Below are positions 1 through 8,584 of a stretch of 36,807 bases of DNA, in pieces. The notes below the pieces were generated by a model that searched no databases, was not told the DNA's origin, and saw nothing but the letters and a program-made list of their open reading frames with translations. Location: positions 1 to 36,807 of the forward strand of contig JAKSCC010000121.1 of the NCBI GenBank assembly GCA_022360815.1, written 5' to 3'. Each line of letters opens with the position of its first letter. The first letter of the stretch is position 1. The translations under genes and the position numbers were made by a program. The DNA comes from Desulfobacterales bacterium. GTDB taxonomy: Bacteria > Desulfobacterota > Desulfobacteria > Desulfobacterales > Desulfolunaceae.

Positions 1-1344
1 ATTGTGGTCAAAGGGACCGGAAAGCCTGAACTCTTTGATCGTAAAGGGTATCTGGCCCTCTCCAAAGAGGACCGCCGGTTTATGGCCGAAGACCGGGTTC
101 AAAAGGATGTGGCCGCCATCTACGGCTCGCACTACGGCATCACCCACTGGTTTCCGGGTTATCGCAACTTTGAAAAAGAGCTCCCCCCCGAAGAGGTGCC
201 GGCTCAGATTCGCCACGACGCCTGGAAAGAGTATGAGATCGGCCGTGTGGGCTGTGCCACTTGCCACATCAAGTGCAAAAACCTCTACAAAATCCCAAAG
301 GGGCAGCGAAAAGGCGAAATCGGCGAAGGCATGGAGTATGAGACGGTCTACTGCCTCGGCACCAACTGCGGCATTGAAGACCCCATCGCCATCATGGAGA
401 TGGAGAACCTCTGCGATGCCTACGGCGTGGATGTCATCGCCATCGGCAACACCATCGCCCTGGCCAAAGACCTCTACAATCGAGGCATCATAGACGACAC
501 CGTCACAGGCGGCCTGGATCTCTCTTGGGAGAATGCAAAAGATCAGGTGGAGCTGGTCCACAAGACCGTCATGCGGGAAGGCTTTGGCAACCTCATTGCC
601 GAGGGAATGTACTCCCTTGCCAAGATCATTGGAGGCAAAGCCATGGACCACTGCTACCACACCAAGGGTCTGGGTCGCGGGGTCTACCCTGCCGGACTCT
701 TCTCTCTGGCCCACGCCATCGCAACCCGAGGGGCCGATCACCTGAGAGGCAGAAGCTGGGCCTGCGGCGACAACTCCGACGAAGACGTACTCAAAGAGCT
801 GGTGGAAAAGGGGATCATCACCGATGATCCGGTGCACTCCATGATCCATGGCGAGCGCGTCACCACCCTTGCCGACACCATCGGCCGCTGCAAAGGGGCC
901 GTCAACACCTGGACGGCCGCCCTTCCCCTTATCTGGAAAGGCTCCCTTTTTGATGGCCTTGCCGAGATGCTCACCAAAGCCACCGGCATCGAATTTACAG
1001 GCAAGATGGTGGAAGAGACATCCGACCGCATCGGAGCCATCGAACGGGCCTTCAACGCCCGACAGGGCATCACCATTGCCCACGACATGCTGCCCCAGCG
1101 CCCCGACTTTAAATACACCCCCGAAGGCGAAAAAGAGCGAAAGCAGCACATGGCCATGGTGGCGTCCTGGTATGAAGCCAATGGGTACGACCCGCAAACC
1201 GGCCTTCCGACACCTGAAACCTGCAAAAGACTGGGACTTGCGGAAATCACCCGGACCTTGAATGCAGAGGGCCCCTACAAGCCCTGGGGTGGACCGCCTC
1301 TGGCACCCCTGGAGAGCTACCCCAAAGGAGGCGAGCGCTTTTAA
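1..1344 (+). CDS. Aldehyde:ferredoxin oxidoreductase, C-terminal part (5' end outside window)
   Basis: Cytoplasmic tungsten/molybdopterin enzyme that oxidises aldehydes to acids and reduces ferredoxin. The frame is already open at base 1, so the N-terminal pterin-binding domain is missing and about 447 codons remain. Counting from the GTG at base 4, a C-x2-C-x3-C motif lies at residues 84, 87 and 91, and a further Cys at 296 sits in the DTIGRCK context. These match the three-plus-one cysteines that bind the [4Fe-4S] cluster in AOR. The AOR C-terminal signature with FNAR and LPQR elements follows near residues 350-365. Family membership is clear, but the substrate cannot be told from this fragment. 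The gene converges on the lipoprotein gene downstream, and the two stop codons lie in the arms of one inverted repeat. Confidence 0.93.
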   Translation: MVVKGTGKPELFDRKGYLALSKEDRRFMAEDRVQKDVAAIYGSHYGITHWFPGYRNFEKELPPEEVPAQIRHDAWKEYEIGRVGCATCHIKCKNLYKIPKGQRKGEIGEGMEYETVYCLGTNCGIEDPIAIMEMENLCDAYGVDVIAIGNTIALAKDLYNRGIIDDTVTGGLDLSWENAKDQVELVHKTVMREGFGNLIAEGMYSLAKIIGGKAMDHCYHTKGLGRGVYPAGLFSLAHAIATRGADHLRGRSWACGDNSDEDVLKELVEKGIITDDPVHSMIHGERVTTLADTIGRCKGAVNTWTAALPLIWKGSLFDGLAEMLTKATGIEFTGKMVEETSDRIGAIERAFNARQGITIAHDMLPQRPDFKYTPEGEKERKQHMAMVASWYEANGYDPQTGLPTPETCKRLGLAEITRTLNAEGPYKPWGGPPLAPLESYPKGGERF

Positions 1345-1376
1345 ACGCTTCCATAAACGAAGAGCCTTAAAAGCGC
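1335..1376. terminator. Shared hairpin between convergent genes
   Basis: A perfect 10-bp inverted repeat (GCGCTTTTAA at 1335-1344, its complement at 1367-1376) has an inner CTTC/GAAG pairing at 1348-1351 and 1359-1362. The arms are the last codons of the two convergent genes. There is no long T tract after either arm, so a bidirectional terminator or 3'-end-protecting hairpin is inferred from position and symmetry. Confidence 0.5.
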
Positions 1377-2089
1377 AGGGGCATCTTGATCCACATCTTT
1401 TCATACCCAAAAATGGCGTTCAGATGGTGAAGCAAAGCGTGCTGGCCCTCTCTGCGCCAGAGAAGGGTAAGCTCATGATGGGCTTCCATATACCGAATCA
1501 TCTTTTCAGAAAGGATTTCGCCCTCAGGGGCAGGACCGGCAAGCTCCTGCCCCAGCTTGAGCCAGAAGGCGCTCACCCCCATGATATAGATCGGCCAGTG
1601 CCTCTGAATGATCTCCGGCCAGGCCGCATCACTGGTTGCCCCAAGGCTTCTGCGGGTCGGCTTTTCCGGATCATCGCAAACCACCGTCTCAAGAAGGCCT
1701 GCCGAGAGCATTTCTTGAATCAAAGGGTCTTCTTTCACCTGAGAAAAGATCTCTTCGGCCACTCTGGACGAGCTGTAAAACATGAAGCTAAACTGATGCC
1801 CGGCAGCATCCGGAGCCGCCCGTCGGTGAAACCGCCAGAGGTGGATCTCCTTTGCGTAAGCTTTCAGCAAGGGGGCTGCAACCTCGGAAGCCAAAAGCAG
1901 ATCCACAGACATCTCGGCAGGTGAGTGTCTGTCCCACGAGGGCCTCAGACGACACTGCCACCAGGCCCCTTCTTCTGGAACGCTTTTGGCAGAGGTTTTC
2001 AGAAAAACGGCTGCAGGCTGCCGCACAGCGCAACCTGACAAGAGAAGCATCCATAACGCCAAGGCCCATATGACCATGCGATCTGCCAT
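1367..2089 (-). CDS. Predicted lipoprotein of unknown function
   Basis: 240-residue protein. The start is placed at the ATG at 2089 because GGAGGAGAG lies directly upstream and the protein then begins with a short charged segment, a hydrophobic stretch and the lipobox LSGC. It should therefore be a signal-peptidase II substrate anchored to a membrane. The mature part has many Trp and His residues and no further obvious membrane segment. I do not recognise a family. The neighbours (AOR on one side, arfB on the other strand) do not suggest a function. Confidence 0.75.
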   Translation of the reverse strand: MADRMVIWALALWMLLLSGCAVRQPAAVFLKTSAKSVPEEGAWWQCRLRPSWDRHSPAEMSVDLLLASEVAAPLLKAYAKEIHLWRFHRRAAPDAAGHQFSFMFYSSSRVAEEIFSQVKEDPLIQEMLSAGLLETVVCDDPEKPTRRSLGATSDAAWPEIIQRHWPIYIMGVSAFWLKLGQELAGPAPEGEILSEKMIRYMEAHHELTLLWRREGQHALLHHLNAIFGYEKMWIKMPLRF

Positions 2090-2210
2090 CTCTCCTCCAT
2101 GGTTTGTGATTAAAGGGTGGGGGGCACTTTCTGCAGGCAAGAGACATTTTTTAGTTTACCCAAAGGGAAACGTCCGGTCAAAACAAAGCCAGAATCATAG
2201 GGAGGCAAAT

Positions 2211-2627
2211 GTGCCCATTTTTATTTCACACCGCATCACCCTGGCCGACCACGAGGTGGAGTTTACCAGCGTCAAAGCCTCTGGCCCCGGAGGTCAGCAC
2301 GTCAACACAGCCTCCACAGCCATACACCTTCGGTTTGACATCCATCGCTCATCCCTTCCAGACGATCTGAAAACCCGGCTTCTGGAGCGATCCGACCACC
2401 GCATCACCGAATCGGGCGTTATTGTCATCAAGTCCAAAGAGCACCGAAGCCGAGAGATGAACCGCCAGGCGGCCATCGAGAGATTGGTCGCTTTTATTCG
2501 CCAGGCCCAGGTGATTCCGAAAAAGAGGCGCCCCACGCGCCCGACCCGAAGCGCAAAAGAGAAACGCCTCAAGGCCAAGGCAAAACGCAGTGAAACCAAA
2601 TCCATGCGAAAAAAAATCTCTCATTAA
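2211..2627 (+). CDS. arfB: Alternative ribosome-rescue peptidyl-tRNA hydrolase ArfB (YaeJ-type)
   Basis: 138-residue release-factor-like protein that enters ribosomes stalled on truncated mRNA and hydrolyses peptidyl-tRNA. The catalytic GGQ is at residues 27-29 in the context SGPGGQHVN, and there is no stop-codon-recognition domain. The last about 35 residues are very rich in Lys and Arg, matching the ArfB tail that occupies the empty mRNA channel. Length is close to E. coli ArfB (140). The start is GTG at 2211, chosen because GGAGG lies at 2201-2205 and because the protein then begins just before the family's N-terminal segment. The gene stands alone. It is worth reading together with the 24829-25059 gene, a second possible rescue factor. 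Confidence 0.93.
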   Translation: MPIFISHRITLADHEVEFTSVKASGPGGQHVNTASTAIHLRFDIHRSSLPDDLKTRLLERSDHRITESGVIVIKSKEHRSREMNRQAAIERLVAFIRQAQVIPKKRRPTRPTRSAKEKRLKAKAKRSETKSMRKKISH

Positions 2628-2803
2628 CTCTTTTCCCCGCCACACACAAAAAAGCTCGAAAAGCCGTACCATCAAAAAAGAAAAACACCCCGGCTCCTCC
2701 CCTCTCCCCTTTTCAGGTTGCACCACCTGCCACATCTGATATATCAGCTCCGTTCACCGCAAAAGGCGTCTGCCTTCACCTTCTATCAAAGCAGCCGTAA
2801 GAG

Positions 2804-3421
2804 ATGGTCATCTATATTATTGGAATGATCGGCATCGCAGCCTTCTCCATCACCGGGGTGGTGGCCGCCGGAAAAAAAGACATGGATCTGTTCAGCATCA
2901 TTCTCTTTGGGGTGGTCACCGCCTTGGGCGGTGGCACCATTCGGGATCTGCTCATGGATGCCAACCCCATCTTCTGGATCGGTGACGAAACCTACCTCTG
3001 GGTCTCTGTGGCCGCTGCCGTTGTGGCCTTCTTTTTTGTGCGGTTTGTCAAAAACACTTATCCCCTTTTTGTCTACGCCGACTCCTTTGGCATGTGCCTT
3101 TTTACCATCACAGCCGCCGAGAAAGCCCTTTCACTGGGGTTCTCCTACCCTGTTGCAGTGCTTATGGGCCTCACCACAGGCATTGCCGGGGGCATCTTGC
3201 GGGACATGCTCTGCGGACGCATGCCCCTTCTTTTGGGACGGGAGTTCTACGCCACACCCGCCCTTCTCGGAGCCAGCCTCTTTTGTCTGCTTCTCCACCT
3301 CTTTCCAGACTACCCCCACAGCAGATACTACGGCCTGGCCCTCGCCTTTGGCCTAAGGTGTGCTTCCATCCACTGGGATCTCTACTACCCCAGATGGCTC
3401 CTCTACCGAGGAGATGCCTGA
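2804..3421 (+). CDS. TRIC/UPF0126-family membrane protein (YicG-like)
   Basis: 205-residue inner-membrane protein made of two similar halves of about three membrane helices each. Each half carries a glycine-rich G-G-x-x-R-D element: GGGTIRD near residue 46 and AGGILRD near residue 127. This is the signature of the trimeric intracellular cation channel/UPF0126 family; bacterial homologues form cation-permeable trimers. The ATG at 2804 gives the usual family length, but no strong ribosome-binding site is visible in front of it. The neighbouring genes do not refine the role. Confidence 0.88.
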   Translation: MVIYIIGMIGIAAFSITGVVAAGKKDMDLFSIILFGVVTALGGGTIRDLLMDANPIFWIGDETYLWVSVAAAVVAFFFVRFVKNTYPLFVYADSFGMCLFTITAAEKALSLGFSYPVAVLMGLTTGIAGGILRDMLCGRMPLLLGREFYATPALLGASLFCLLLHLFPDYPHSRYYGLALAFGLRCASIHWDLYYPRWLLYRGDA

Positions 3422-3936
3422 GCTTTGCGACAGAAAGCGGCCCTTAAGCTCGCGCCCTTCCACTGACGACTATCCTACTTTTTTAACAAAAGCTGGCAGG
3501 CCAGCACCCTTACCCACCGCACGCCTTAAATATCTTTTCAAATAAGTAAGATAACCACACAACTCTTTTCTCACATCCAAACAAAGCACTCCACACAAAC
3601 GCAAGTTCAAACATGGCTATCCATAGAAAATACTTGATGTTCGCCTCAATTATGAGTTAAATACCCCATCATCATTAAGATCTCAAAACCCTGTATCACA
3701 AGCCATTTTCCGAACACCTCACCCTGCAAAACCCAGGTATATCACCCCATGGGTTCAGCATCTTAGGGTGAAAAGCACCCTTCGCCTGCTCGCTATACCC
3801 AAATAGCAATAGAGAAGCCAAAGGTGCTAACAAAAAAAGAGGTATGATCGAATAGGACAGGTTGCCATTACCGCAGCACGGCCTGTTTTCTGGCCGGCCC
3901 CCGACACACCGCTATCAAAGAAGAGGAGATGTGTTT
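3422..3936. other. Intergenic region, no gene supported
   Basis: About 515 bases, AT-richer than the genes, separating the TRIC gene from livK. It holds two weak dyads: GCTGG/CCAGC at 3492-3505 and AGGGTG/CACCCT with an AAAAG loop at 3765-3781. I see no convincing frame, terminator, tRNA or riboswitch. The livK promoter should lie here, but I could not identify boxes with confidence. Confidence 0.5.
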
Positions 3937-5052
3937 ATGAAACGAGTTCTGTTGTTCGCACTGTGCTTTTCTCTTATGGCCGGCTATGCAGCCGCCGCCA
4001 CCGTTAAAATTGGCCTCATGTGCCCCCTGACCGGATCCTGGGCCAGTGAAGGCCAGGACATGAAACAGATTGTGGAGCTTCTGGCCGACGAGCTCAACAC
4101 CAAGGGCGGCCTTTTGGGAAACGAGGTGGAGATCATCACCGAAGATGACGGTGGAGACCCGCGAACAGCAGCTCTGGCCGCCCAGCGCCTTGCCACTCGG
4201 GGCATCGTGGCCGTTATCGGAACCTATGGCTCCTCCATCACCGAGGCGTCACAAAATATCTATGACGAAGAGGAGATCATCCAGATCGCCAATGGCTCCA
4301 CCGCCATTCGTCTGTCGGAAAAAGGGTTGAAATACTTCTTCCGATCCTGTCCTCGGGACGACGAGCAGGGCAAAGTGGCTGTTAAAACCCTTCTTGCAAA
4401 GGGGTTTAAAAAGATCGCCATCCTCCACGACAACACCACCTACGCCAAGGGACTGGCCCAAGAGGCCAAAGCCCTTCTCAAAAAAGAGCCTGTAAAAATC
4501 GTCTTCTACGAAGCCCTTACCGCAGGCGAGCGGGATTACAGCGCCATTCTCACCAAAATGAAGGCGGCGGCCCCTGAGGTGGTTCTCTTTACCGGTTACT
4601 ACCCCGAAGCAGGCCTTCTTCTTCGTCAAAAGATGGAGATGGGCTGGAGTGTTCCCTTTATCGGGGGCGATGCCACCAACAACCCCGATCTTGTCAAAAT
4701 TGCCGGCAAAAAAGCGGCCAATGGCTTCTTTTTCCTCAGCCCTCCCGTCCCACAGGATCTTGACTCCCCTGCGGCCAAAGCCTTCATGAGTGCCTACACC
4801 AAAAAGTACAGCGGTGCCCCCGGCTCGGTGTGGGCTGTTCTCTCAGGAGACGGTTTCAACGCCATTGCCGCCGCCATCAAGGCCACCGGCACCACCGACC
4901 CGGGCAAGCTGGCCCGCTACCTTCACACCCAGCTCAAAGAGATGCCCGGCCTGACCGGGAAAATCTCTTTCAACGAAAAGGGCGATCGCGTGGGCGATCT
5001 CTACCGCGTTTACAAAGTCGATGCCGACGGCAACTTCATGCTTCAGCCCTGA
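3937..5052 (+). CDS. livK: Branched-chain amino-acid ABC transporter, periplasmic binding protein
   Basis: 371-residue periplasmic type-I binding protein (LivK/LivJ class). The start at 3937 follows GAGGAG and opens a clean signal peptide of about 21 residues ending AAAA, after which the mature protein starts TVKIGLMCPLTG, the typical first strand of this fold. The later G-x-Y-G-S-S element near residue 95 lies where ligand-contact residues sit in the family. Four importer subunits follow on the same strand. A strong terminator directly after the gene should make the binding protein more abundant than the membrane subunits. Exact ligand (leucine, other amino acids, amides or an aromatic acid) cannot be deduced. 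Confidence 0.92.
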   Translation: MKRVLLFALCFSLMAGYAAAATVKIGLMCPLTGSWASEGQDMKQIVELLADELNTKGGLLGNEVEIITEDDGGDPRTAALAAQRLATRGIVAVIGTYGSSITEASQNIYDEEEIIQIANGSTAIRLSEKGLKYFFRSCPRDDEQGKVAVKTLLAKGFKKIAILHDNTTYAKGLAQEAKALLKKEPVKIVFYEALTAGERDYSAILTKMKAAAPEVVLFTGYYPEAGLLLRQKMEMGWSVPFIGGDATNNPDLVKIAGKKAANGFFFLSPPVPQDLDSPAAKAFMSAYTKKYSGAPGSVWAVLSGDGFNAIAAAIKATGTTDPGKLARYLHTQLKEMPGLTGKISFNEKGDRVGDLYRVYKVDADGNFMLQP

Positions 5053-5074
5053 TTGCCACCCCTTGTGATACCCA

Positions 5075-5111
5075 AGCAGCACCTGGCGAATCCGTCAGGT
5101 GCTGTTTTTTT
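5075..5111 (+). terminator. Rho-independent terminator after livK
   Basis: Perfect 9-bp stem CAGCACCTG (5077-5085) / CAGGTGCTG (5096-5104) with a 10-base loop, followed by seven T at 5105-5111. It lies between livK and livH, so read-through or a separate promoter must feed the downstream genes. Confidence 0.88.
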
Positions 5112-5167
5112 CACGGCATGCACTCACCATATGGTTTCTGGGCGGTCGCCCCAGGTGGAGAGGTAAG

Positions 5168-6073
5168 ATGGAACTCTTTTTTCAGCAACTCACCAACGGC
5201 CTTGCCATAGGCGGAATCTACGCTCTGATCGCTTTGGGATACACCATGGTTTACGGGGTCCTCAAGCTCATCAACTTTGCCCACGGGGATCTCTTCACCA
5301 TCGGAGCCTACCTCGGCCTCACCCTTCTGTCGGCCTTGGGGCTCACCGAGCATCTGGGACCCTTTGGGGTGGTCATCACCCTGGCCATTATGGTCATGGG
5401 TCTTGTGGCTGTGGTGGGGGTGGTGCTGGAGCGCATCGCCTACCGCCCCTTGCGCGAGTCTCACCGGCTCTCGGCGGTGGTCTCTGCCCTGGGCGCCTCC
5501 ATCTTTTTCCAAAATGGGGTCATGCTGATCTATGGTGCCCGCTATCAGGTCTACCCCCACGACATTCTTCCCAAGGTGGTGATTCCCATCTTTGGGCTCA
5601 ATGTGCCCCTTCTTCGCATCCTCATCCTTCTCACCTCCATCATCATGATGGCGGCCCTCTACTTCTTTATTCAAAAAACCCGCATCGGCACCGCCATCCG
5701 CGCAGTGGCCATCGACCAGGGTGCGGCCAAACTCATGGGCATCAACGTCAACTGGGTCATCATGATCGTCTTTCTCATCGGCCCGGCCCTGGGTGGGGCA
5801 GCCGGTCTTATGGTGGGCCTCTACTACGGCCAGATCAACTTCACCATGGGCTGGATCTACGGACTCAAAGCCTTTACCGCCGCCATTTTGGGCGGCATTG
5901 GAAACATTCCCGGGGCCATGGTAGGAGGCCTTCTTCTGGGCGTGGTCGAGGCCCTGGGAGCTGCCTATATCTCCATCGCCTGGAAAGATGCCATCGCCTT
6001 TGTGGTGCTTATCCTCATCCTCATCGTCCGGCCCACCGGCCTTCTGGGCGAGCGGGTGGCAGAGAAAGTATAA
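5168..6073 (+). CDS. livH: Branched-chain amino-acid ABC transporter, permease LivH
   Basis: 301-residue inner-membrane permease. The ATG at 5168 follows GGAGAGGTAAG and gives the usual LivH opening, with the conserved GLAIGGIYALIALGYT element near residues 13-28 and the LKLINFAHGD motif soon after. Eight or more hydrophobic helices are visible. The GIGNIPGAMVGG motif near residue 255 is the coupling element characteristic of LivH. livM starts 9 bases after its stop, so the two permeases are translated from one message. Confidence 0.94.
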   Translation: MELFFQQLTNGLAIGGIYALIALGYTMVYGVLKLINFAHGDLFTIGAYLGLTLLSALGLTEHLGPFGVVITLAIMVMGLVAVVGVVLERIAYRPLRESHRLSAVVSALGASIFFQNGVMLIYGARYQVYPHDILPKVVIPIFGLNVPLLRILILLTSIIMMAALYFFIQKTRIGTAIRAVAIDQGAAKLMGINVNWVIMIVFLIGPALGGAAGLMVGLYYGQINFTMGWIYGLKAFTAAILGGIGNIPGAMVGGLLLGVVEALGAAYISIAWKDAIAFVVLILILIVRPTGLLGERVAEKV

Positions 6074-6082
6074 GGAGAAGCC

Positions 6083-7033
6083 ATGACTCGAAAAGCGATC
6101 TATCTTGCCCTGGCAACCCTTCTTGCCCTCTCCCCCTTTTTCCTTAACGCCTACTGGGTGGATGTGCTGAACAGCGTGGGGCTCTACGCCCTTCTCGCCC
6201 TGAGCCTCAATATCATCCTCGGCCACGCCGGGCTTTTTCACATGGGCCACGCCGCATTTTACGCGGTGGGGGCTTACACCACGGCCATCTTAAACACCAG
6301 CTTTGATATCCCTGTTCTCTGGCTGATGCCCGTCTCAGGAGTCGTGGCCGGACTCTTTGCCCTGGTGGTGGCCAGACCCATCATCCACCTGCGGGGCGAC
6401 TATCTCCTCATCGTCACCATCGGCTTTGTGGAGATTGTCAGGATCGCCCTGATCAACGATATCTTCGGGATCACGGGAGGTTCCAACGGCATCTTCGGCA
6501 TCGACCGCCCCTATCTTTTCGGATTTAAAATTCGAAAGCCCCACCACTTTCTCTACCTAATCTGGGGATTTGCTGGGCTCACCATCTTTCTTTTTCACCG
6601 GCTGGAAAACTCCCGGTTTGGAAGGGCCTTAAACTACCTGCGAGAAGATGAGGTGGCAGCAGAGGGCAGCGGCATCAACACCACCCACTACAAACTCATC
6701 GCCTTTGTCATCGGCGCGGTCTGGGCGGGTATGGTGGGCACCCTTTACGCAGCCAAAATGACCATTATCGCCCCGGAATCGTTTAACTTCTGGGAGTCGG
6801 TGGTGATGTTCATGATCGTGCTTCTGGGTGGATCCGGAAGCATTCGAGGTGTGATCTTAGGCGCTTTTATCGTTATCGGACTGCCCGAGCTCTTCAGAGG
6901 GCTCGGTGACTTCAGCCAGGCCCGCATGCTCATCTTTGGCGCGGCCATGGTGGTCATGATGATTTTTCGAAACGAAGGGCTTCTGCCCCCTCTGCCCCGA
7001 AAGTATCCACTCAAAGAAAATCAGATCTTATAA
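6083..7033 (+). CDS. livM: Branched-chain amino-acid ABC transporter, permease LivM
   Basis: 316-residue inner-membrane permease paired with LivH. A strong AAGGAG lies 6 bases before the ATG. The family elements NIILGHAGLFHMGHAAF near residue 45 and GGSGSIRG near residue 250 are present, the latter being the ATPase-coupling loop. It is shorter than E. coli LivM, which has an N-terminal extension, and is of the compact kind common in many bacteria. 17 bases separate it from livG. Confidence 0.93.
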   Translation: MTRKAIYLALATLLALSPFFLNAYWVDVLNSVGLYALLALSLNIILGHAGLFHMGHAAFYAVGAYTTAILNTSFDIPVLWLMPVSGVVAGLFALVVARPIIHLRGDYLLIVTIGFVEIVRIALINDIFGITGGSNGIFGIDRPYLFGFKIRKPHHFLYLIWGFAGLTIFLFHRLENSRFGRALNYLREDEVAAEGSGINTTHYKLIAFVIGAVWAGMVGTLYAAKMTIIAPESFNFWESVVMFMIVLLGGSGSIRGVILGAFIVIGLPELFRGLGDFSQARMLIFGAAMVVMMIFRNEGLLPPLPRKYPLKENQIL

Positions 7034-7050
7034 TCGTTTAAGGATACACC

Positions 7051-7821
7051 ATGAGCCTTTTAAAACTGGACCAGCTCATCAAAGATTTCGGAGGGCTTCG
7101 GGCCGTGGACCAGGTCTCCTTTGAGGTTGAAAAAGGGGACATCTTCGGCCTGATTGGGCCCAACGGTGCCGGAAAAACCACGGTGTTCAACCTCATCACC
7201 GGAAACTACGTCCCCGATGGGGGCAAGGTGATCTTCGATAACAACCTGCTCAACGGCATGGCCCCCAATAAAATCGTGGTGGGAGGCATCGCTCGAACGT
7301 TTCAGACCATCAGACTCTTTAAAACCCTTTCGGCCCTTGAAAATGTTCTGGCAGGAGCCCACTGCCGCATGAAATCAGGCTCCATTGCCGCCATGCTCAA
7401 GCCCCCCTTTCAAAAAAAAGAGGAGAAAAAAGCGCTGGAACTCGCCCTTTCTGAGCTTGATTTTGTGGGATTGAGCGGTGAGGCGGAGTCCCGAGCCGAC
7501 GGGCTCTCCTACGGCAACCAGCGGCTTCTTGAGATCGCCCGAGCCCTTGCCACGCAGCCTCGACTGCTCATTCTGGATGAGCCGGCAGGCGGCATGAACG
7601 AGCAGGAGACCGACGCCCTCATCAAGACCATCTCCAAAATCAAGGCGCGCGGCATCACCGTGCTTCTCATCGAACACGACATGAGCCTTGTGATGCAGGC
7701 GTGTGAAAAACTGGTGGTGATCGAATACGGACGAAAAATTGCCCAAGGCACCCCAGACGAGATCAAGGTGAACAAAAAGGTGATTGAGGCCTACCTCGGA
7801 TCCGATGAGGAGGAGATATGA
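7051..7821 (+). CDS. livG: Branched-chain amino-acid ABC transporter, ATP-binding protein LivG
   Basis: 256-residue cytoplasmic ATPase. Walker A is GPNGAGKTT at residues 36-44. The signature reads LSYGNQR, the LivG form of LSGGQ, and Walker B is LLILDEPAGGMN. Length and the MNEQET context after Walker B fit LivG rather than LivF. The last four bases overlap the livF start (ATGA at 7818-7821), so the two ATPases are translationally coupled, in line with their forming a heterodimer. Confidence 0.94.
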   Translation: MSLLKLDQLIKDFGGLRAVDQVSFEVEKGDIFGLIGPNGAGKTTVFNLITGNYVPDGGKVIFDNNLLNGMAPNKIVVGGIARTFQTIRLFKTLSALENVLAGAHCRMKSGSIAAMLKPPFQKKEEKKALELALSELDFVGLSGEAESRADGLSYGNQRLLEIARALATQPRLLILDEPAGGMNEQETDALIKTISKIKARGITVLLIEHDMSLVMQACEKLVVIEYGRKIAQGTPDEIKVNKKVIEAYLGSDEEEI

Positions 7822-8534
7822 TACTGGAGCTGAAAAACCTCCACGTCAAATACGGCAATGTCGAGGTTCTGCACGGCATCAACATCCATGTAAAAGAGGG
7901 TGAAATCGTCACCCTTTTGGGCGCCAACGGAGCCGGAAAATCAACCACCTTAAACACCATCAGCGGCCTTTTAAAGCCCTCTAAAGGCGAGATCTTCTTT
8001 GATGGAAACCCCATCCACACCCTGGCCGCCCACAAGGTGGTGGAAGAGAAGATCACCCAATCCCCGGAGGGACGCCGGGTCTTCGGCACCCTTACCGTGG
8101 ATGAAAACCTCAACATGGGAGCGTTTACCTCCAAAAACCACAAGAGAGTCGAAAAGACCAGAGACTGGATTTTCGATCTCTTTCCCCGTCTCAAAGAGAG
8201 AAAAAGCCAGCTGGCCGGCACCCTTTCCGGAGGCGAACAGCAGATGCTCGCCATCGGCAGGGCCCTCATGAACAACCCGCGCATCCTTCTTCTGGATGAG
8301 CCCAGCCTGGGGCTTGCGCCCATTTTGGTGAAAACCATCTTCGGCACCATCGCCGAGATCAACAAAAGCGGGGTCACCGTGGTGCTGGTGGAGCAAAACG
8401 CCAAAGCCGCCCTGAAGCTGGCCCACCGGGGCTACGTGCTGGAGGTGGGGAATATCGTGCTGGAAGACTCTGCCCAGGCCCTTCTGGCAAACCCCAGCGT
8501 GCGGGAAGCCTACCTTGGTGGCACCAAAAGCTAA
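7818..8534 (+). CDS. livF: Branched-chain amino-acid ABC transporter, ATP-binding protein LivF
   Basis: 238-residue cytoplasmic ATPase, partner of LivG. Walker A is GANGAGKST, the signature is LSGGEQQ and Walker B is LLLDEPSLGLAP, all standard for LivF. The start ATG overlaps the livG stop, and GGAGGAG lies just upstream inside livG. It is the last importer gene. The following methyltransferase gene starts 50 bases later after a repeat-derived sequence. Confidence 0.94.
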   Translation: MILELKNLHVKYGNVEVLHGINIHVKEGEIVTLLGANGAGKSTTLNTISGLLKPSKGEIFFDGNPIHTLAAHKVVEEKITQSPEGRRVFGTLTVDENLNMGAFTSKNHKRVEKTRDWIFDLFPRLKERKSQLAGTLSGGEQQMLAIGRALMNNPRILLLDEPSLGLAPILVKTIFGTIAEINKSGVTVVLVEQNAKAALKLAHRGYVLEVGNIVLEDSAQALLANPSVREAYLGGTKS

Positions 8535-8535
8535 T

Positions 8536-8554
8536 GTTGATGGCTCGGCAAAAA
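8536..8554 (+). repeat. Solitary copy of repeat-end sequence
   Basis: The 19-base stretch beginning GTTGATGGCTCGG and ending in five A matches 28704-28722 at all but two positions. It also resembles the left end of the element at 15463. It fills the gap between livF and the methyltransferase gene and has no partner end nearby. Confidence 0.45.
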
Positions 8555-8584
8555 CACACCAACAGCTACCAAGGAGAAAAAAAC

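Noticed and set aside
738-1250. Minus-strand frame of 170 codons inside the AOR gene
   Set aside because: The opposite strand encodes clearly conserved AOR residues; this is an antisense shadow.
5111-6250. Long open frame on the minus strand (379 codons) opposite livH and the start of livM
   Set aside because: It mirrors the codon bias of livH and the start of livM, is rich in His, Asp and Gly with no membrane or enzyme motif, and lacks a ribosome-binding site.
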